Shown here: positions 7,997-17,667 of the stretch, in pieces
Position numbering within the stretch: the stretch's first letter is position 1
Layout of the letters: each line of letters opens with the position of its first letter
Origin: Salsipaludibacter sp963812245
GTDB lineage: Bacteria; Actinomycetota; Nitriliruptoria; Nitriliruptorales; Nitriliruptoraceae
Direction of reading: 5' to 3'
Assembly (NCBI GenBank): GCA_963812245.1
Contig: CAWEUK010000002.1
Span: forward strand, 434,001 to 498,000
Length of the DNA stretch: 64,000 bases
Notes under the pieces: generated by a model
The model's input: the letters and a program-made list of their open reading frames with translations, nothing else
The model's database searches: none
What the model was told of the DNA's origin: nothing
Program-made: the position numbers and the translations under genes

Positions 7997-9712
7997 TCAG
8001 GGGCGCCGCCACACGGCCGTGCCCCGACCGTTCGGGTGTTCGAACACCACTTCGTAGCCCGCGTCCGCCAGCAACGGATCATCGATGTCCGAGACGACAT
8101 ACTCGTAGTCCAGCACCGCATCCGACTCCAGGCCGACGAACTCTGTCTCGTTCTCGTAGAACTGGTACCCGGTGTATGGGTACCTCGGGTCGATGTCCCA
8201 CACGTCCTCGTCCAGCCGGAAGGCCACGGGTGTGTCTTCGGGCAGGACACCGTCGTCGACGAGGGTCATCGCGGGCCGCCACCGAAGCACGCCGAGGCCG
8301 CCGTCGTTGAGGTGGAATGATGCCCGCACTGTCGTCCCCGTGGCCAGCAGGACCAGGACCGTCGTCGCTGCCAGGACATGGTGGCGTCGCACCACGACCA
8401 TGATCGCCAGGACCAGTGCCATCGCGGCCACGGCGGTCACGGTGATCTGGGCGATGTCGAGCACCTCAGCCGGATCCGTGAATGCGAGCAACGCGATGAT
8501 GCGACGCGGATTGCCGAAGCCGTACTGCTCCGACAGCGCAAGGATCTGGTCGTGACGGACCAGGGAGAACAGGGCCCCACCGATGCCCGTCGCGAGCAGG
8601 GCGGCGGCGAAGATGCGCGTGCGATGGCGTCGGGATGCCGCCAACAGCGTGACCACGCCGATCGCCACCAGGGGCACGGCGACGGCGTCCCAGTAACGGC
8701 CGTAGACCATGAACCACGGTCGAACGCGTTCGGCCATGAAGACCGCTGCCGGGGCGGCGGCGGCGGCCAGGACCACCAGCGTCATGATGCTGCGCCACTC
8801 TCGTTCACCGATCCTGGGGCTGCCCTTGCGCTGGATGCTGGTCGCGACCAGGTGGCCCAGACCCACGGCGACCAGCCCGAACGTCGCGACGAGTTGGTGC
8901 CAGGTCATGCCGGCCGCGCTGGCGACGATGCCCATCGGGTGTCCGAGTCGGGCGAGCAATTCCGGCAACTGGTCAGCGTCGGTGGCCCCGGGCAGCCACA
9001 CCAGGTCATGGACCCAGTCGTTGAACTGGAGGGCCCCCCAGCTCAGGGCGAGCATCACGACCGTTGCGCCCGCCGCGACTCGCGGTCGCAGTGACCCCAT
9101 GAACACGCTGGTGACAAGGATCACCACGGCGGCGCCAAGGACGAGAGCCAGGCGCAGATGCAGCAGCAGCGTCGACGCGGTGACCACCGCCAGGCCGAAC
9201 GCGGCCCAGGTGGCTCGTGGTCCCTGGAGCATGACCGTGAGCAGCAGGACCAGCGCCAGGATCAGGACGATCAGGACTTCGGATGCCGTGTACGGCGTCT
9301 GCATCGCCGCGCCGGGCAGGAGCAGCGCGACGGCCGCCGACCACGTTGCGGTGGTGCTGTCGACGTCTCGCATTCGCAGCAGGAATGCCCGCAGCACGAA
9401 CAGTGTCACCACGGCAAGCGCGACGTTCGTCATGAGGACCAGCCGGTAGGCCCACTCAGGATCTTCCGCGACTGCATAGATCGGGGCGACGAGCGCGCCG
9501 AACCCTGCGTTCACGCCATTGCCCACGAGCGAGAATGGCTGGTCGCCGGACAAGGTCCTGGCAATCGCCAGGTTGCTCGCCTCGTCGGTGGTGACCGAGT
9601 AGACGAATCGGTCTCGCGTCACCCACCACCGCAGGGCCACGAGCAGCATCACTGCCGCTGCCTGCGACATCGCGGCGCGCGTCCGCGGTGAGGGAACCCA
9701 TCGTCGCATCAT
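7997..9712 (-). CDS. Polytopic membrane protein, GT39/ArnT-like glycosyltransferase candidate
   Basis: About 571 residues with roughly ten to twelve hydrophobic helices and a soluble C-terminal part of about 100 residues. The first periplasmic loop after helix 1 contains TDEASNLAIARTL and a GxNAGFGALVAP motif. The position of an acidic residue there resembles GT-C fold polyprenyl-phosphate sugar transferases, but no decisive motif was seen. The start is one of two adjacent ATGs (9712/9709) or an ATG at 9742. It lies upstream of the lipoprotein and FG-GAP genes on the same strand and is divergent from a GT2 gene. A role in surface glycan synthesis is likely but inferred. Confidence 0.65.
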   Translation of the reverse strand: MMRRWVPSPRTRAAMSQAAAVMLLVALRWWVTRDRFVYSVTTDEASNLAIARTLSGDQPFSLVGNGVNAGFGALVAPIYAVAEDPEWAYRLVLMTNVALAVVTLFVLRAFLLRMRDVDSTTATWSAAVALLLPGAAMQTPYTASEVLIVLILALVLLLTVMLQGPRATWAAFGLAVVTASTLLLHLRLALVLGAAVVILVTSVFMGSLRPRVAAGATVVMLALSWGALQFNDWVHDLVWLPGATDADQLPELLARLGHPMGIVASAAGMTWHQLVATFGLVAVGLGHLVATSIQRKGSPRIGEREWRSIMTLVVLAAAAAPAAVFMAERVRPWFMVYGRYWDAVAVPLVAIGVVTLLAASRRHRTRIFAAALLATGIGGALFSLVRHDQILALSEQYGFGNPRRIIALLAFTDPAEVLDIAQITVTAVAAMALVLAIMVVVRRHHVLAATTVLVLLATGTTVRASFHLNDGGLGVLRWRPAMTLVDDGVLPEDTPVAFRLDEDVWDIDPRYPYTGYQFYENETEFVGLESDAVLDYEYVVSDIDDPLLADAGYEVVFEHPNGRGTAVWRRP

Positions 9713-9953
9713 CAGTCCGTTGCGAGAGGGCGGAGGCGGCATCGAGCGAGCGCAACGGTACCAGCCGCTCGCTCGGTTCCGACGGGTCCCCGGCCCGCTC
9801 CCACCAGGTGGCGGCGTGTCCGAATCATCGTTGCGGGCACCATCTCCCGGCCGTACTGCGTCGGCCGGGTCGTGGGGACGATCCACTACCATGCCCCGCG
9901 GCTGATCCCCTCGGTACGGCCCCGTGCCCGCAACCAGATGACGTGGTGACTCG

Positions 9954-11183
9954 ATGTTCCTGGACAAGCGCGTGGCGGTGCTCATTCCCGCCTTCAACGA
10001 AGCCCACCAGATCGGCGGCGTGTTGGCCGGGATGCCCGACTTCGTGGACGAGGTCATCGTCGTGGACGACGGGTCCCAGGACGCGACGGCAGCGGTCGTG
10101 TCCGGATGCGCCGAGGACGACGACCGGATCACGCTGGTCCAGTTGCCCGAGAACCGTGGGGTGGGTGGCGCGCTCGCCGTCGCCTACGTCCGGGCACGTG
10201 ACCGGGACATCGACGTCGCCGTGACCGTCGACGGCGACGGCCAGATGGATCCGGACGAGATGGCTGACCTGATCCTGCCGGTGGTCACCGGCCACGCCGA
10301 CTATGCCAAGGGCAACCGCCTGCTCGACCCCCAGGATTGGCAACGCATCCCCAAGACCCGGTTGTTCGGCAACGCGATCCTGAGCCTGCTGACCAAACTG
10401 GCGTCGGGCTACTGGTCGGTCGCCGACTCCCAGACCGGCTACACCGCGGCCGGTCGCTACGCCCTCGACCACATCGACTGGGAGTCCGTCTATCCCCGCT
10501 ACGGCCGCCCCAACGACGTGTTGATCCGCGCCAACGTCGCCGAGTGCCGGGTCGCCGACGTCCCCATCAGTGCCATCTACGGCGTGGGCGAACGCTCGAG
10601 CATGAAGATCTTCAAGGTCGTGTTCGGAATATCGCTGCTGCTGCTGCGACGCTTCTGGTGGCGCCTGTTCCATCGCTACGTGCTGCGAGACTTCCACCCG
10701 TTGGTCTTCTTCTACCTCCTTGCGCTGGTGACTGGCATCGTGGCAATGGGGCTGTCGGTCCGGCTGGCCGTGATCTGGATCGGCCAGGGATTCGTCCCGC
10801 AGATGACGGCCCTGGCGGCAGGGTTCTTCGGCATCACCTCGCTCAACTCCGTTGCGTTCGCAACCTGGATGGACATGCAGGCCAACGAGCACCTGTCCAT
10901 ACGCGTCCGCGAGTTGCAGGCGGAGTGGGCAGCGGCACCCCCCACGCCAGCGGGCCCCGGAGCCGAACTGGCTGCCCCGGATGGCGCCCTGGGCGCCGTG
11001 TCCGACGTCGCCGCCTCCCGGGCCCACCACGATGCCGAGGTGACCGCCAGCCCAGACGTCGGGTCCAGGCGGGCAGGTGACGCCGCCGCGGCCGCGCGCC
11101 CCGACACGTCACGGTCGCCGCGCCGCAGTGCGCCCACCTCGGAGCTCGCATCCGCGGGCGTGCCACCCGTCGAGGACGCATGA
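9954..11183 (+). CDS. Glycosyltransferase family 2, DPM1-like with membrane tail
   Basis: 409 residues. The N-terminal GT-A domain shows the family 2 signature (VLIPAFNEAHQIGGVL, then VVDDGSQDAT), a VTVDGDGQMDP metal/nucleotide-binding motif and DSQTGYTAAG. Residues about 215-310 contain two or three membrane helices, as in dolichyl/polyprenyl-phosphate sugar synthases. The last 80 residues are low-complexity Ala/Pro/Ser. The stop overlaps the next start (ATGA at 11180). It probably transfers a sugar from a nucleotide donor to a polyprenyl phosphate or glycan at the inner face of the membrane. First gene of a four-gene surface-polysaccharide operon. Confidence 0.87.
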   Translation: MFLDKRVAVLIPAFNEAHQIGGVLAGMPDFVDEVIVVDDGSQDATAAVVSGCAEDDDRITLVQLPENRGVGGALAVAYVRARDRDIDVAVTVDGDGQMDPDEMADLILPVVTGHADYAKGNRLLDPQDWQRIPKTRLFGNAILSLLTKLASGYWSVADSQTGYTAAGRYALDHIDWESVYPRYGRPNDVLIRANVAECRVADVPISAIYGVGERSSMKIFKVVFGISLLLLRRFWWRLFHRYVLRDFHPLVFFYLLALVTGIVAMGLSVRLAVIWIGQGFVPQMTALAAGFFGITSLNSVAFATWMDMQANEHLSIRVRELQAEWAAAPPTPAGPGAELAAPDGALGAVSDVAASRAHHDAEVTASPDVGSRRAGDAAAAARPDTSRSPRRSAPTSELASAGVPPVEDA

Positions 11184-12097
11184 GTGTGCGACAGCAGATC
11201 CCTCGCATCGTCGGGGGAGCCGTCGGCGTGCTCGGCCTGTTCTTCGTCGGCCGCCTGGTCTGGACCCAGCGCAGCGAACTCGCCGCCACCATCGACCGAG
11301 CCGAGCCGGGGTGGCTGATCGTTGCCCTCGTCGTCGGCATCTGCGGGCTGACGGTCATCGGGTGGTCCTGGCAGGCGCTCGTGTTGCACCTGGGTGGACG
11401 CCTCGGATTCGCCTCGGCCCTGCGGGGGTACTTCGTCGGTCAGCTCGGCAAGTACGTGCCCGGAGGTGTCTGGGCCGTGGTGGGGCGCGGTGAGTGGGCG
11501 AGACGTGACGGAGTGACGGGCCCGGTGGCCTACGCGTCGACGATCCTGTCGATGGTGACGGCCTATGTCGCGGGGTCACTCATGGCCGGCATGGCCCTGC
11601 TGATGGTCGGCGAACTGCCGTCGTCCTCGACGGGCAGGTGGATCATCGCCGGTGTCGTGCTCCTGGGACCACTTGGACTGCTCGGGCTCCATCCCCGGAT
11701 CCTGGAGTGGCTGGCGTCATGGGCCAGGCGCCTGTCGGGTCGCCAGCTCGCGCTCCAGGTCCTGCCATGGCACGTGACGGCGGCGATCGTTGGTCGCCAG
11801 CTGCTGGCCTGGCTCGGCATCGGCACCGCCACCTGGCTCGTCTCGATCGGGCTGGGTGCCCAGCTGGGCTTCCAACAGGTGCTGCTGGCAACCTGTGTCT
11901 CGTGGGTGGCCGGCTTCCTCTTCCTGCCAGTGCCCGGCGGCATCGGCATCCGCGAGGCTGCGTTCGTCGCAGTGCTGGGACCGGACCCCGTCGTCGCTAC
12001 AGTCGCGCTCGTCGCCCGCCTGGTGTTCGTCCTCGCCGACGTGGCCGGGGCAGGTCTGGGCACCCTCGCCGTCTCCCGAGTCAGGACAGCTCCATGA
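11180..12097 (+). CDS. Lysylphosphatidylglycerol synthase-like membrane flippase (UPF0104/AglD type)
   Basis: 305 residues, almost entirely membrane, with about eight helices. The family hallmarks are visible: a G-(Q/R)-LGKYVPGG(V/I)W segment (QLGKYVPGGVWAVVGR), and near the C-terminus FLPVPGGIGIREA. These are the LPG_synthase_TM features found in putative lipid-linked sugar or lipid flippases such as AglD. Starts at an ATG overlapping the previous TGA and its own stop overlaps the next ATG (12094), so it is coupled to both the GT2 and the pyruvyl transferase. A role in moving lipid-linked sugars is inferred. Confidence 0.85.
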   Translation: MSVRQQIPRIVGGAVGVLGLFFVGRLVWTQRSELAATIDRAEPGWLIVALVVGICGLTVIGWSWQALVLHLGGRLGFASALRGYFVGQLGKYVPGGVWAVVGRGEWARRDGVTGPVAYASTILSMVTAYVAGSLMAGMALLMVGELPSSSTGRWIIAGVVLLGPLGLLGLHPRILEWLASWARRLSGRQLALQVLPWHVTAAIVGRQLLAWLGIGTATWLVSIGLGAQLGFQQVLLATCVSWVAGFLFLPVPGGIGIREAAFVAVLGPDPVVATVALVARLVFVLADVAGAGLGTLAVSRVRTAP

Positions 12098-13272
12098 GCA
12101 TCGTCGCGATCGTCGGTGGCAGCCTGACGGGCAACCGCGGGGCAGCCTCCATGGTTCACGGCGTCATCGACGGCCTCCGAGCCGCTGGCGTGGAGGCCGA
12201 GGTGGTGGTGCTCACGCCCCTGGCGGCGGATGACGCTGCCGTCGCCGGATCGTTGGACCTCGTGGCATTCGGCCCCGTCGAAATCGTCCGGGCCGCCGGT
12301 GAGGCGGCCGGCCGCCGTGCCAGCGACCGCGTCCCCCTGGGCCCGGCGGCCAGCGCGATCGCGGCTGCCGACGTGGTGGTTGACGTCTCGGGGATCAGCT
12401 TCGTGGACAGTCGCGGTGGCGCGACCCTGGCCTACAACGTCCTGCTGCTCGCGCCGGCCCTGCTGCTCGGTGTGCCCGTCGTGAAGGCGGCCCAGGCCAT
12501 GGGCCCGTTCGAACGTCCGTCGAACAGGCGCGCGGCGGAGGCGGTGCTGCATCGCGTCGCCACCGTGCACACTCGGGGCCGCGCCACCGACGACATGGTG
12601 CGCGAACTCGGCGTGCCGGCGACCCGCGCCGACGACGTCGCCTTCCTGATGGAAGTTGACGACCAGGACCGGGCGTGGGCACGGGCGGCCGCCGCAACCA
12701 CGAATGGCTTCGTGGTCGTCAGTCCGTCCGCGGTCGTCGTGGCCCAGGACAGCGGGGGCTACGAGGAGGCGATGCAACGCCTGGTCGCGGACCTGGCCAC
12801 TGACAGGCCGGTCCTGCTCGTGCCGCACTCGTCGCGGCCCGGGCATGACGAATCCAAACTCAATGATCTCCCGTTGTGCGAGCGCCTGGCTGCCGGCGCC
12901 GGTGACACCGGCCACCCGGTTCGCGTCGTTGGCGCGGATGCGTCCCCACAACAGTTGCGCGCCCTGATCGAACAGGCGGACCTGTGTGTGACGTCCAGGT
13001 TCCATGCCATGATCTCCTCGCTGGCCGTCGCCACGCCGGTGGTGGTCGTGTCGTGGAGCCACAAGTACCGGGAGGTGCTCGACGAGTTCGGCCTGGGCGA
13101 CGTCGCCATCGACTTCCGGGCCGTGACGATCGATGAACTGCTGGCCCGGGTCCGCTCGGCGTCGGCCAATGCGCCCGACGTTCGCGACCAGATCCGCGCT
13201 GGCCTGCCGGCCGTGCAGGAGCGTGCACGACGAAACATCACCAGCGTCCGCGCCCTCTTGGAGGCCACATGA
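12094..13272 (+). CDS. Polysaccharide pyruvyl transferase family protein
   Basis: 392 residues, start fixed by the ATGA overlap. The sequence opens with VGGSLTGNRGAASM, matching the glycine/asparagine-rich start of WcaK/CsaB-type pyruvyl transferases. The middle has SGISFVDSRGG and KAAQAMGPF, and the C-terminal Rossmann half contains TSRFHAMISSLA, the SRxHA motif of the family. These enzymes attach pyruvate ketals from phosphoenolpyruvate to surface sugars. It is joined by overlap to an FrhB-like Fe-S protein; this pair is common in exopolysaccharide clusters. The transferred substrate cannot be read from sequence. Confidence 0.88.
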   Translation: MSIVAIVGGSLTGNRGAASMVHGVIDGLRAAGVEAEVVVLTPLAADDAAVAGSLDLVAFGPVEIVRAAGEAAGRRASDRVPLGPAASAIAAADVVVDVSGISFVDSRGGATLAYNVLLLAPALLLGVPVVKAAQAMGPFERPSNRRAAEAVLHRVATVHTRGRATDDMVRELGVPATRADDVAFLMEVDDQDRAWARAAAATTNGFVVVSPSAVVVAQDSGGYEEAMQRLVADLATDRPVLLVPHSSRPGHDESKLNDLPLCERLAAGAGDTGHPVRVVGADASPQQLRALIEQADLCVTSRFHAMISSLAVATPVVVVSWSHKYREVLDEFGLGDVAIDFRAVTIDELLARVRSASANAPDVRDQIRAGLPAVQERARRNITSVRALLEAT

Positions 13273-14621
13273 TTCGGAACCACGATCTCAGCGGCGTCCT
13301 GGACCAGGACCTGTGCATCGCATGCGGTGCCTGCGTCCAGGTCGACGAGAGCCTCGAACTGCGTCTGCACCCCGAGAAGCAGATCTTCGAGCCGATCCAC
13401 GCCAGCAACGCGGATGCGGCTTCCGTCTGCCCGGCAGTGCAGGTCGACTTCGACCGCCTCCACGCCGAGGTGTTCCCGGGCGCCGAGGTCGGTCCGCACG
13501 GTGTCGTCGAGAGCGTGTGGCTGGCACAGTCCCGGGACATCGACCGGAACATGAAGGCCTCCAGCGGCGGCATGATCAAGGAGATGCTGTTGGCCCTCCT
13601 GGCCCAGGATGACTGCGCCGGTGTCCTGGCCCTGGACCGCGGCGAGGGACTCCAGTACCGCCCGCGCATCATCACCGACCCCGACGAGATCGACCGCATG
13701 CCGGGATCGATCTATCACAACCTTCCCAAGGACGACGTGATCCCGCTGTTGCGGGACGCCCCCGGCAAGGTCGTCATGGTCGGGATCCCGTGTGAGTTCG
13801 AGGGCACCTTCCAGTACATCTCCAAGTTCGAACCGCAACTGCGCGACAAGATCCACACCACCATCGGCCTGCTCTGTGGGTGGCAGTACAACTACCACGC
13901 GCTGCGCGCCATCTGTGAGTACAAGGGCATCGACTACGACGAGCTGACCGACGTGACCTACCGCGGCGGGGGCCCGGTCGGCAAGCTCCAACTCCACACC
14001 GGTGACAAGGCCCACGAGGTCGGACGACGAGTCGACTACAGCTACCAGGTCGCGTTCGACCGCACCTTCAACACCGCCCGCTGCCACCTGTGCATCAACC
14101 ATGCCAACTTCCTGGCCGACATCGTCGTCGGGGACGCATGGCTTCCCAGCACCGTCAGCACACGCACGGGCATCAGCCTGGTCATCATGCGCACACCTGC
14201 CGGTGAGCAGTTGCTGCGTGACCTGGCCGGTGAGGGCCGCCTGGTGGCGACCCAGGTCACCACGGCCGAGATCGAGGAGTCCCAGACCCATCGGATCGCC
14301 ATGGGTGACTTCGCCTACGCCTACGCGGACTTCCTCGAGGAGGAGGGTGTGCACCGTCCGGAGATGGTCGGCCCGAACCACGTCGACACCCGACCAGTCT
14401 CGCGCGAGGAGGTCGAGGACTTCCACGCGGAGTTGCGCACCAAGACCGCACTCCAGCGGGCGCGCCGATACGGGTACCTGCGTGTGCGGAAGGGCACGAA
14501 GGAGTTCAAGCGCTACTCGTGGCGCTACGTGCGCTGGTTCGGCGTCCGGGTCCTCAAGCTCAAGTCCTTGAGCGGCCAGCGTGAGGAAGTCTCGTCGTCC
14601 CAGCTTCGCGACTTCAGGTAG
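13269..14621 (+). CDS. FrhB/FdhB C-terminal-domain Fe-S protein (coenzyme F420 hydrogenase beta-like)
   Basis: 450 residues. The N-terminus carries cysteines for one 4Fe-4S centre (CIACGACVQ, later SVCPAV), then the FrhB/FdhB N domain (MKASSGGMIKEML) and the C-terminal domain with VGIPCEFEG, LLCGWQY, CHLCINHANFLADI and VGDAWL. In methanogens this fold is the FAD/F420 subunit. In capsule operons of other bacteria, homologues next to pyruvyl transferases are thought to carry out a redox or pyruvate-linked sugar modification, but the reaction is not established. The start overlaps the upstream stop; the last 60 residues are basic and may contact membrane or glycan. Confidence 0.86.
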   Translation: MIRNHDLSGVLDQDLCIACGACVQVDESLELRLHPEKQIFEPIHASNADAASVCPAVQVDFDRLHAEVFPGAEVGPHGVVESVWLAQSRDIDRNMKASSGGMIKEMLLALLAQDDCAGVLALDRGEGLQYRPRIITDPDEIDRMPGSIYHNLPKDDVIPLLRDAPGKVVMVGIPCEFEGTFQYISKFEPQLRDKIHTTIGLLCGWQYNYHALRAICEYKGIDYDELTDVTYRGGGPVGKLQLHTGDKAHEVGRRVDYSYQVAFDRTFNTARCHLCINHANFLADIVVGDAWLPSTVSTRTGISLVIMRTPAGEQLLRDLAGEGRLVATQVTTAEIEESQTHRIAMGDFAYAYADFLEEEGVHRPEMVGPNHVDTRPVSREEVEDFHAELRTKTALQRARRYGYLRVRKGTKEFKRYSWRYVRWFGVRVLKLKSLSGQREEVSSSQLRDFR

Positions 14622-14707
14622 CCCGACCGCGGGCGACAGCCTCCGTGGTGGCCCTGCGTTCGTCGGGTGCGGCGGGCCGACTGGCCTCCACTACTCCCGT
14701 GCGATGG

Positions 14708-16012
14708 TCACAGGCGCTGCACGTTGTCCGGATGGGCGGCATGGCTGCGGCCGTAGACGCCGCGACAGTCGAGCACCTCGTCGGCGACCGCCGCGATGGC
14801 GTCATAGTCCAGCTGGGAGTGGTTGGTGAGGATGACCGCGATCGGGAAGGTCTCGTCACCCACGTCGCTCGAGTGCACCGGCGTGAAGCCGTGGTCGCGG
14901 ATTCGATCCGGCCCCACCAGGTCGTCGACCACGTGGATGTCCGCACCTGCCCGGGCAAGCTTGCGCAGCACGTCGATGGACGGCGATTCGCGGTCGTCCC
15001 GGACGTCGGGCTTGTAGGCCACCCCGACCCCCAGCATTCGCGTGCCGCGCAGGGAGCGTCCCTGGTCGTTGAGGATCGAGGTGATGCGCTGCACGACGTA
15101 GTCGGGCATGTGGAGGTTGATGTCCTCGGCAAGGTCGATGAACCGGGTGCTCACGTGCAGTTCGCGTGCCCGCCATGCCAGGAACTGGGGGTCGAGCGGG
15201 ATGCAGTGGCCGCCGACGCCCGGACCGGGGTAGAAGGCCTGGAACCCGAAGGGCTTCGTTGCGGCGGCATCGATCACTTCCCAGACGTCGACCTCCATCG
15301 GCTCGGTCAACTGCGTCAACTCATTGATGAGGGCGATGTTGACGGCGCGATAGGTGTTCTCGAGCAGCTTGGTCAGCTCGGCTGCCCGGGCCGACGAGAC
15401 CAGGTGGACCTGGTCGATGAAGCGTCCGTAGAGTTCCGCAGCCACTTCACCGGAACGTGGCGTGACACCGCCGATCACCTTCGGGATGCCTGACGTCCCC
15501 AACTTGTTGCCCGGGTCGACCCGCTCCGGGGAGAAGCAGATGAACACGTTCTCGTCCAGGACCAGTCCCGCCTTCTCCGCGGCCGGCACCAGGTAGTCCT
15601 CGGTCGTGCCCGGGTAGGTCGTCGACTCCAACGAGATCAACGTGCCCGGTTGGACGACTCGTGACACCGTGTCTGCGGCCTTGGCGATGTAGCCCATTTC
15701 GGGCTCGCGGTTGCGGCCCAGCGGGCTGGGCACCGCGATGATCAGCGCGGTCGCATCCCGCAGCGCGGACTCGTCGGTGGTGAAGCGGGCCCCACGGTCC
15801 AGCGTTGCACGGACCTGCTCGTCGGTGATGTCCTCGACATGGCTCGTGCCACGCTGCAGTGCGGCCACGCGCGCCTCGTTGACGTCGAAGCCGACGACAC
15901 CGAGGCCTGCTTCGGCTGCGGCCACTGCCAATGGGAGCCCCACGTACCCCAGGCCAAGGACGCCGACCACGGCGTCACGATCAACCGGCGCCTCACGAGT
16001 CGTCCTTGGCAT
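14708..16012 (-). CDS. Nucleotide-sugar dehydrogenase, UDP-ManNAc/GlcNAc dehydrogenase type
   Basis: 434 residues. The N-terminal NAD domain shows GLGYVGLPLA, the middle domain SLESTTYPGTT and SPERVDPGN, and the catalytic cysteine lies in GVGGHCIPLDP, all diagnostic of the UDP-glucose/GDP-mannose dehydrogenase family. The ESTTYPGTTE and PERVDPGN features favour the WecC/WbpA/TviB branch that makes UDP-HexNAc uronic acids. It faces the pyruvyl transferase operon across an 86-bp gap, so it likely supplies an acidic sugar for that polysaccharide. The exact UDP-sugar cannot be stated. Confidence 0.9.
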   Translation of the reverse strand: MPRTTREAPVDRDAVVGVLGLGYVGLPLAVAAAEAGLGVVGFDVNEARVAALQRGTSHVEDITDEQVRATLDRGARFTTDESALRDATALIIAVPSPLGRNREPEMGYIAKAADTVSRVVQPGTLISLESTTYPGTTEDYLVPAAEKAGLVLDENVFICFSPERVDPGNKLGTSGIPKVIGGVTPRSGEVAAELYGRFIDQVHLVSSARAAELTKLLENTYRAVNIALINELTQLTEPMEVDVWEVIDAAATKPFGFQAFYPGPGVGGHCIPLDPQFLAWRARELHVSTRFIDLAEDINLHMPDYVVQRITSILNDQGRSLRGTRMLGVGVAYKPDVRDDRESPSIDVLRKLARAGADIHVVDDLVGPDRIRDHGFTPVHSSDVGDETFPIAVILTNHSQLDYDAIAAVADEVLDCRGVYGRSHAAHPDNVQRL

Positions 16013-16124
16013 GGGTCTTCCAGTCTCGTCAACGCGTCATTGGTGGTCTGCGATGGCGCCGGTGCCGGCAACTCGCGGGAAGGGGATCGTAGTGTGGTCG
16101 TGGCGGCCCGCAGTCCGTCGCCCC

Positions 16125-16541
16125 TCAGGCGATGGTGACGTCGAGGGTGATCTCGTCCACGGCAGCGAGCGCCTTGGAAACGGGGCAGCCCACCTTGGCT
16201 GCTTCTGCGTGCTCACGCAGGGTGGCCTCGTCGGCGTCCGCGTCGATGGTCGTGTCCAGCGCGATGCGCGAGATCCTGGGGCCGTCGTCCATCGACATCG
16301 ACACCTTGGCGGTGGTCTCGACCGAGCGGGGCGTGATGCCGGCCCCGGCAAGGATGTTGGACAGCGCCATCGAGAAGCAGCCCGCGTGGGCGGCCGCGAT
16401 GAGCTCTTCGGGGTTGGAGCCCTGCTCGTCGCCGAAGCGGGTGCCCTTGGTGAAGTCAGCCTTCAGTCCTGTGGCGGTTTCCATCGAACCGGAGCCGGAG
16501 TCGAGGTTGCCTTCCCAGCGTGCATGTGCGGTCGCGGCCAT
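16125..16541 (-). CDS. OsmC family peroxiredoxin-like protein
   Basis: 138 residues, usual length for OsmC. The two peroxide-reactive cysteines sit in AAHAGCFSMAL (about residue 55) and KVGCPVSKAL (about residue 119); GSNPEELIAAAHA is the family's helix signature. OsmC/Ohr proteins reduce organic peroxides with thiol or lipoyl donors in the cytoplasm. The gene is alone, 112 bp from the divergent-ended dehydrogenase gene. The 295 bp upstream, to 16836, holds no gene that I can support. Confidence 0.92.
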   Translation of the reverse strand: MAATAHARWEGNLDSGSGSMETATGLKADFTKGTRFGDEQGSNPEELIAAAHAGCFSMALSNILAGAGITPRSVETTAKVSMSMDDGPRISRIALDTTIDADADEATLREHAEAAKVGCPVSKALAAVDEITLDVTIA

Positions 16542-16836
16542 TGGTGGTGTCCTTGATCGAGTGGTGGGTCCGGGGTGCCGAGCCGTCGGCCGACGTCCCC
16601 TGGATGAACCACGGTAGGCGCGACAGGTGTGTCGGGCTGTGGCCGTTCGGTCATCCCCACCCGGCTGGCGGGCGCCTGTCGTGGGTCACGATGTGGCTGC
16701 GACCGTACGCTGACTGCTCGCTGGCACGCCGCCAGTCGCAGGGACCCGGCGGGGTTCCGCGGGACGGCCTGCGGGCCGCAGCGAGTCCACCGCCCGGTGT
16801 ACTCGGCACCACCGCCACAGCCAGATCGGCCACCCG

Positions 16837-17466
16837 ATGCGCGACACCGTCCGTCCGGCGCGGAGCCTGCTGGTGGCAGCCGTGGTGCTCGTGTTGGCAG
16901 GTTGCACGGGTGACGCCGCCGAGCCCCGGGCCACCGCCGAGTCGGTTGCGACCTCGCCCGCCCCCTCGGCGACATCGCCCGCCCCCTCGGCGGCATCGCC
17001 CGCGACGGTCGCCACGCTGCCCGATGACGTGGAGGCGGTCATGCCGGGGCCATTGCACGCCTCGGTCGACGACTGGCCGACGGGCACGGTGGTGATCGAT
17101 CCCGGCTCGGGCAGCGAGGACCTGCTCGTGGGCGTCCGCATCGCGGCCACGTCGGAGCGGCGCCAGCACGGACTGATGGAGGTGCCGGTCGTGCCCGACG
17201 GGACCGGCATGTGGTTCGCCTACGACCAGGACCACACCGGCGCGTTCTGGATGAAGGGGACGCGCACCGACCTCGACATCGCCTGGGTGGACGCATCGGG
17301 TCACATCGTCGCGGTCGAGACCATGCAGGTGTGCTCGAGCGACCCCTGCCCGACCTACGACCCGGAGGCGACCTATCGCACGGCGTTGGAGGTTCCGGCT
17401 GGCTGGCTGGCCGCCAACGAGGTCGAGGTGGGCGACACCGCAGCCCTGGTCCCCACGGCCCCGTGA
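16837..17466 (+). CDS. DUF192-domain lipoprotein
   Basis: 209 residues. A basic start (MRDTVRPARS) and hydrophobic segment end in a lipobox LAGC at about residue 24, followed by an Ala/Pro/Ser linker with short repeats (APSATSPAPSAASP). The C-terminal 120 residues are a DUF192 domain: RRQHGLMEV, GMWFAY, AFWMKGTRTDLDIAWVD, then a Cys pair (CSSDPCPTY). DUF192 proteins are small extracytoplasmic beta proteins of unknown biochemical role. Alone between OsmC and a short converging membrane-protein gene. Confidence 0.87.
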   Translation: MRDTVRPARSLLVAAVVLVLAGCTGDAAEPRATAESVATSPAPSATSPAPSAASPATVATLPDDVEAVMPGPLHASVDDWPTGTVVIDPGSGSEDLLVGVRIAATSERRQHGLMEVPVVPDGTGMWFAYDQDHTGAFWMKGTRTDLDIAWVDASGHIVAVETMQVCSSDPCPTYDPEATYRTALEVPAGWLAANEVEVGDTAALVPTAP

Positions 17467-17502
17467 CGCGAGGTTCGGCTCAGCGGGGCTGCCCAACGGC
17501 GG

Positions 17503-17667
17503 TCAGTGGTGCTCGTCGGCGGTCGGCACTGGCGGGGGACTGGGCCGAAAGGTCCTCGGCCCGGGTCGCCCGCGTGCACTGAGGCGCTGGTCTCCCCAGA
17601 AGTCCACCATGAGTGCGACGGGAACCACGACGACGAAGACCAGCAGGACCCACTGCCACAGTTGCAC
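17503..17667 (-). CDS. Small single-helix membrane protein
   Basis: A 54-residue frame starting at a GTG with a well placed GGAGG six bases upstream. It has one strong membrane helix (WVLLVFVVVVPVALMVDFW) followed by a basic, Pro-rich cytoplasmic tail. No family recognised. The start is chosen on the ribosome site; the upstream in-frame extension is unlikely because it is Arg-rich and crosses the operator at 17842. Divergent from the TetR gene. Confidence 0.5.
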   Translation of the reverse strand: MQLWQWVLLVFVVVVPVALMVDFWGDQRLSARGRPGPRTFRPSPPPVPTADEHH

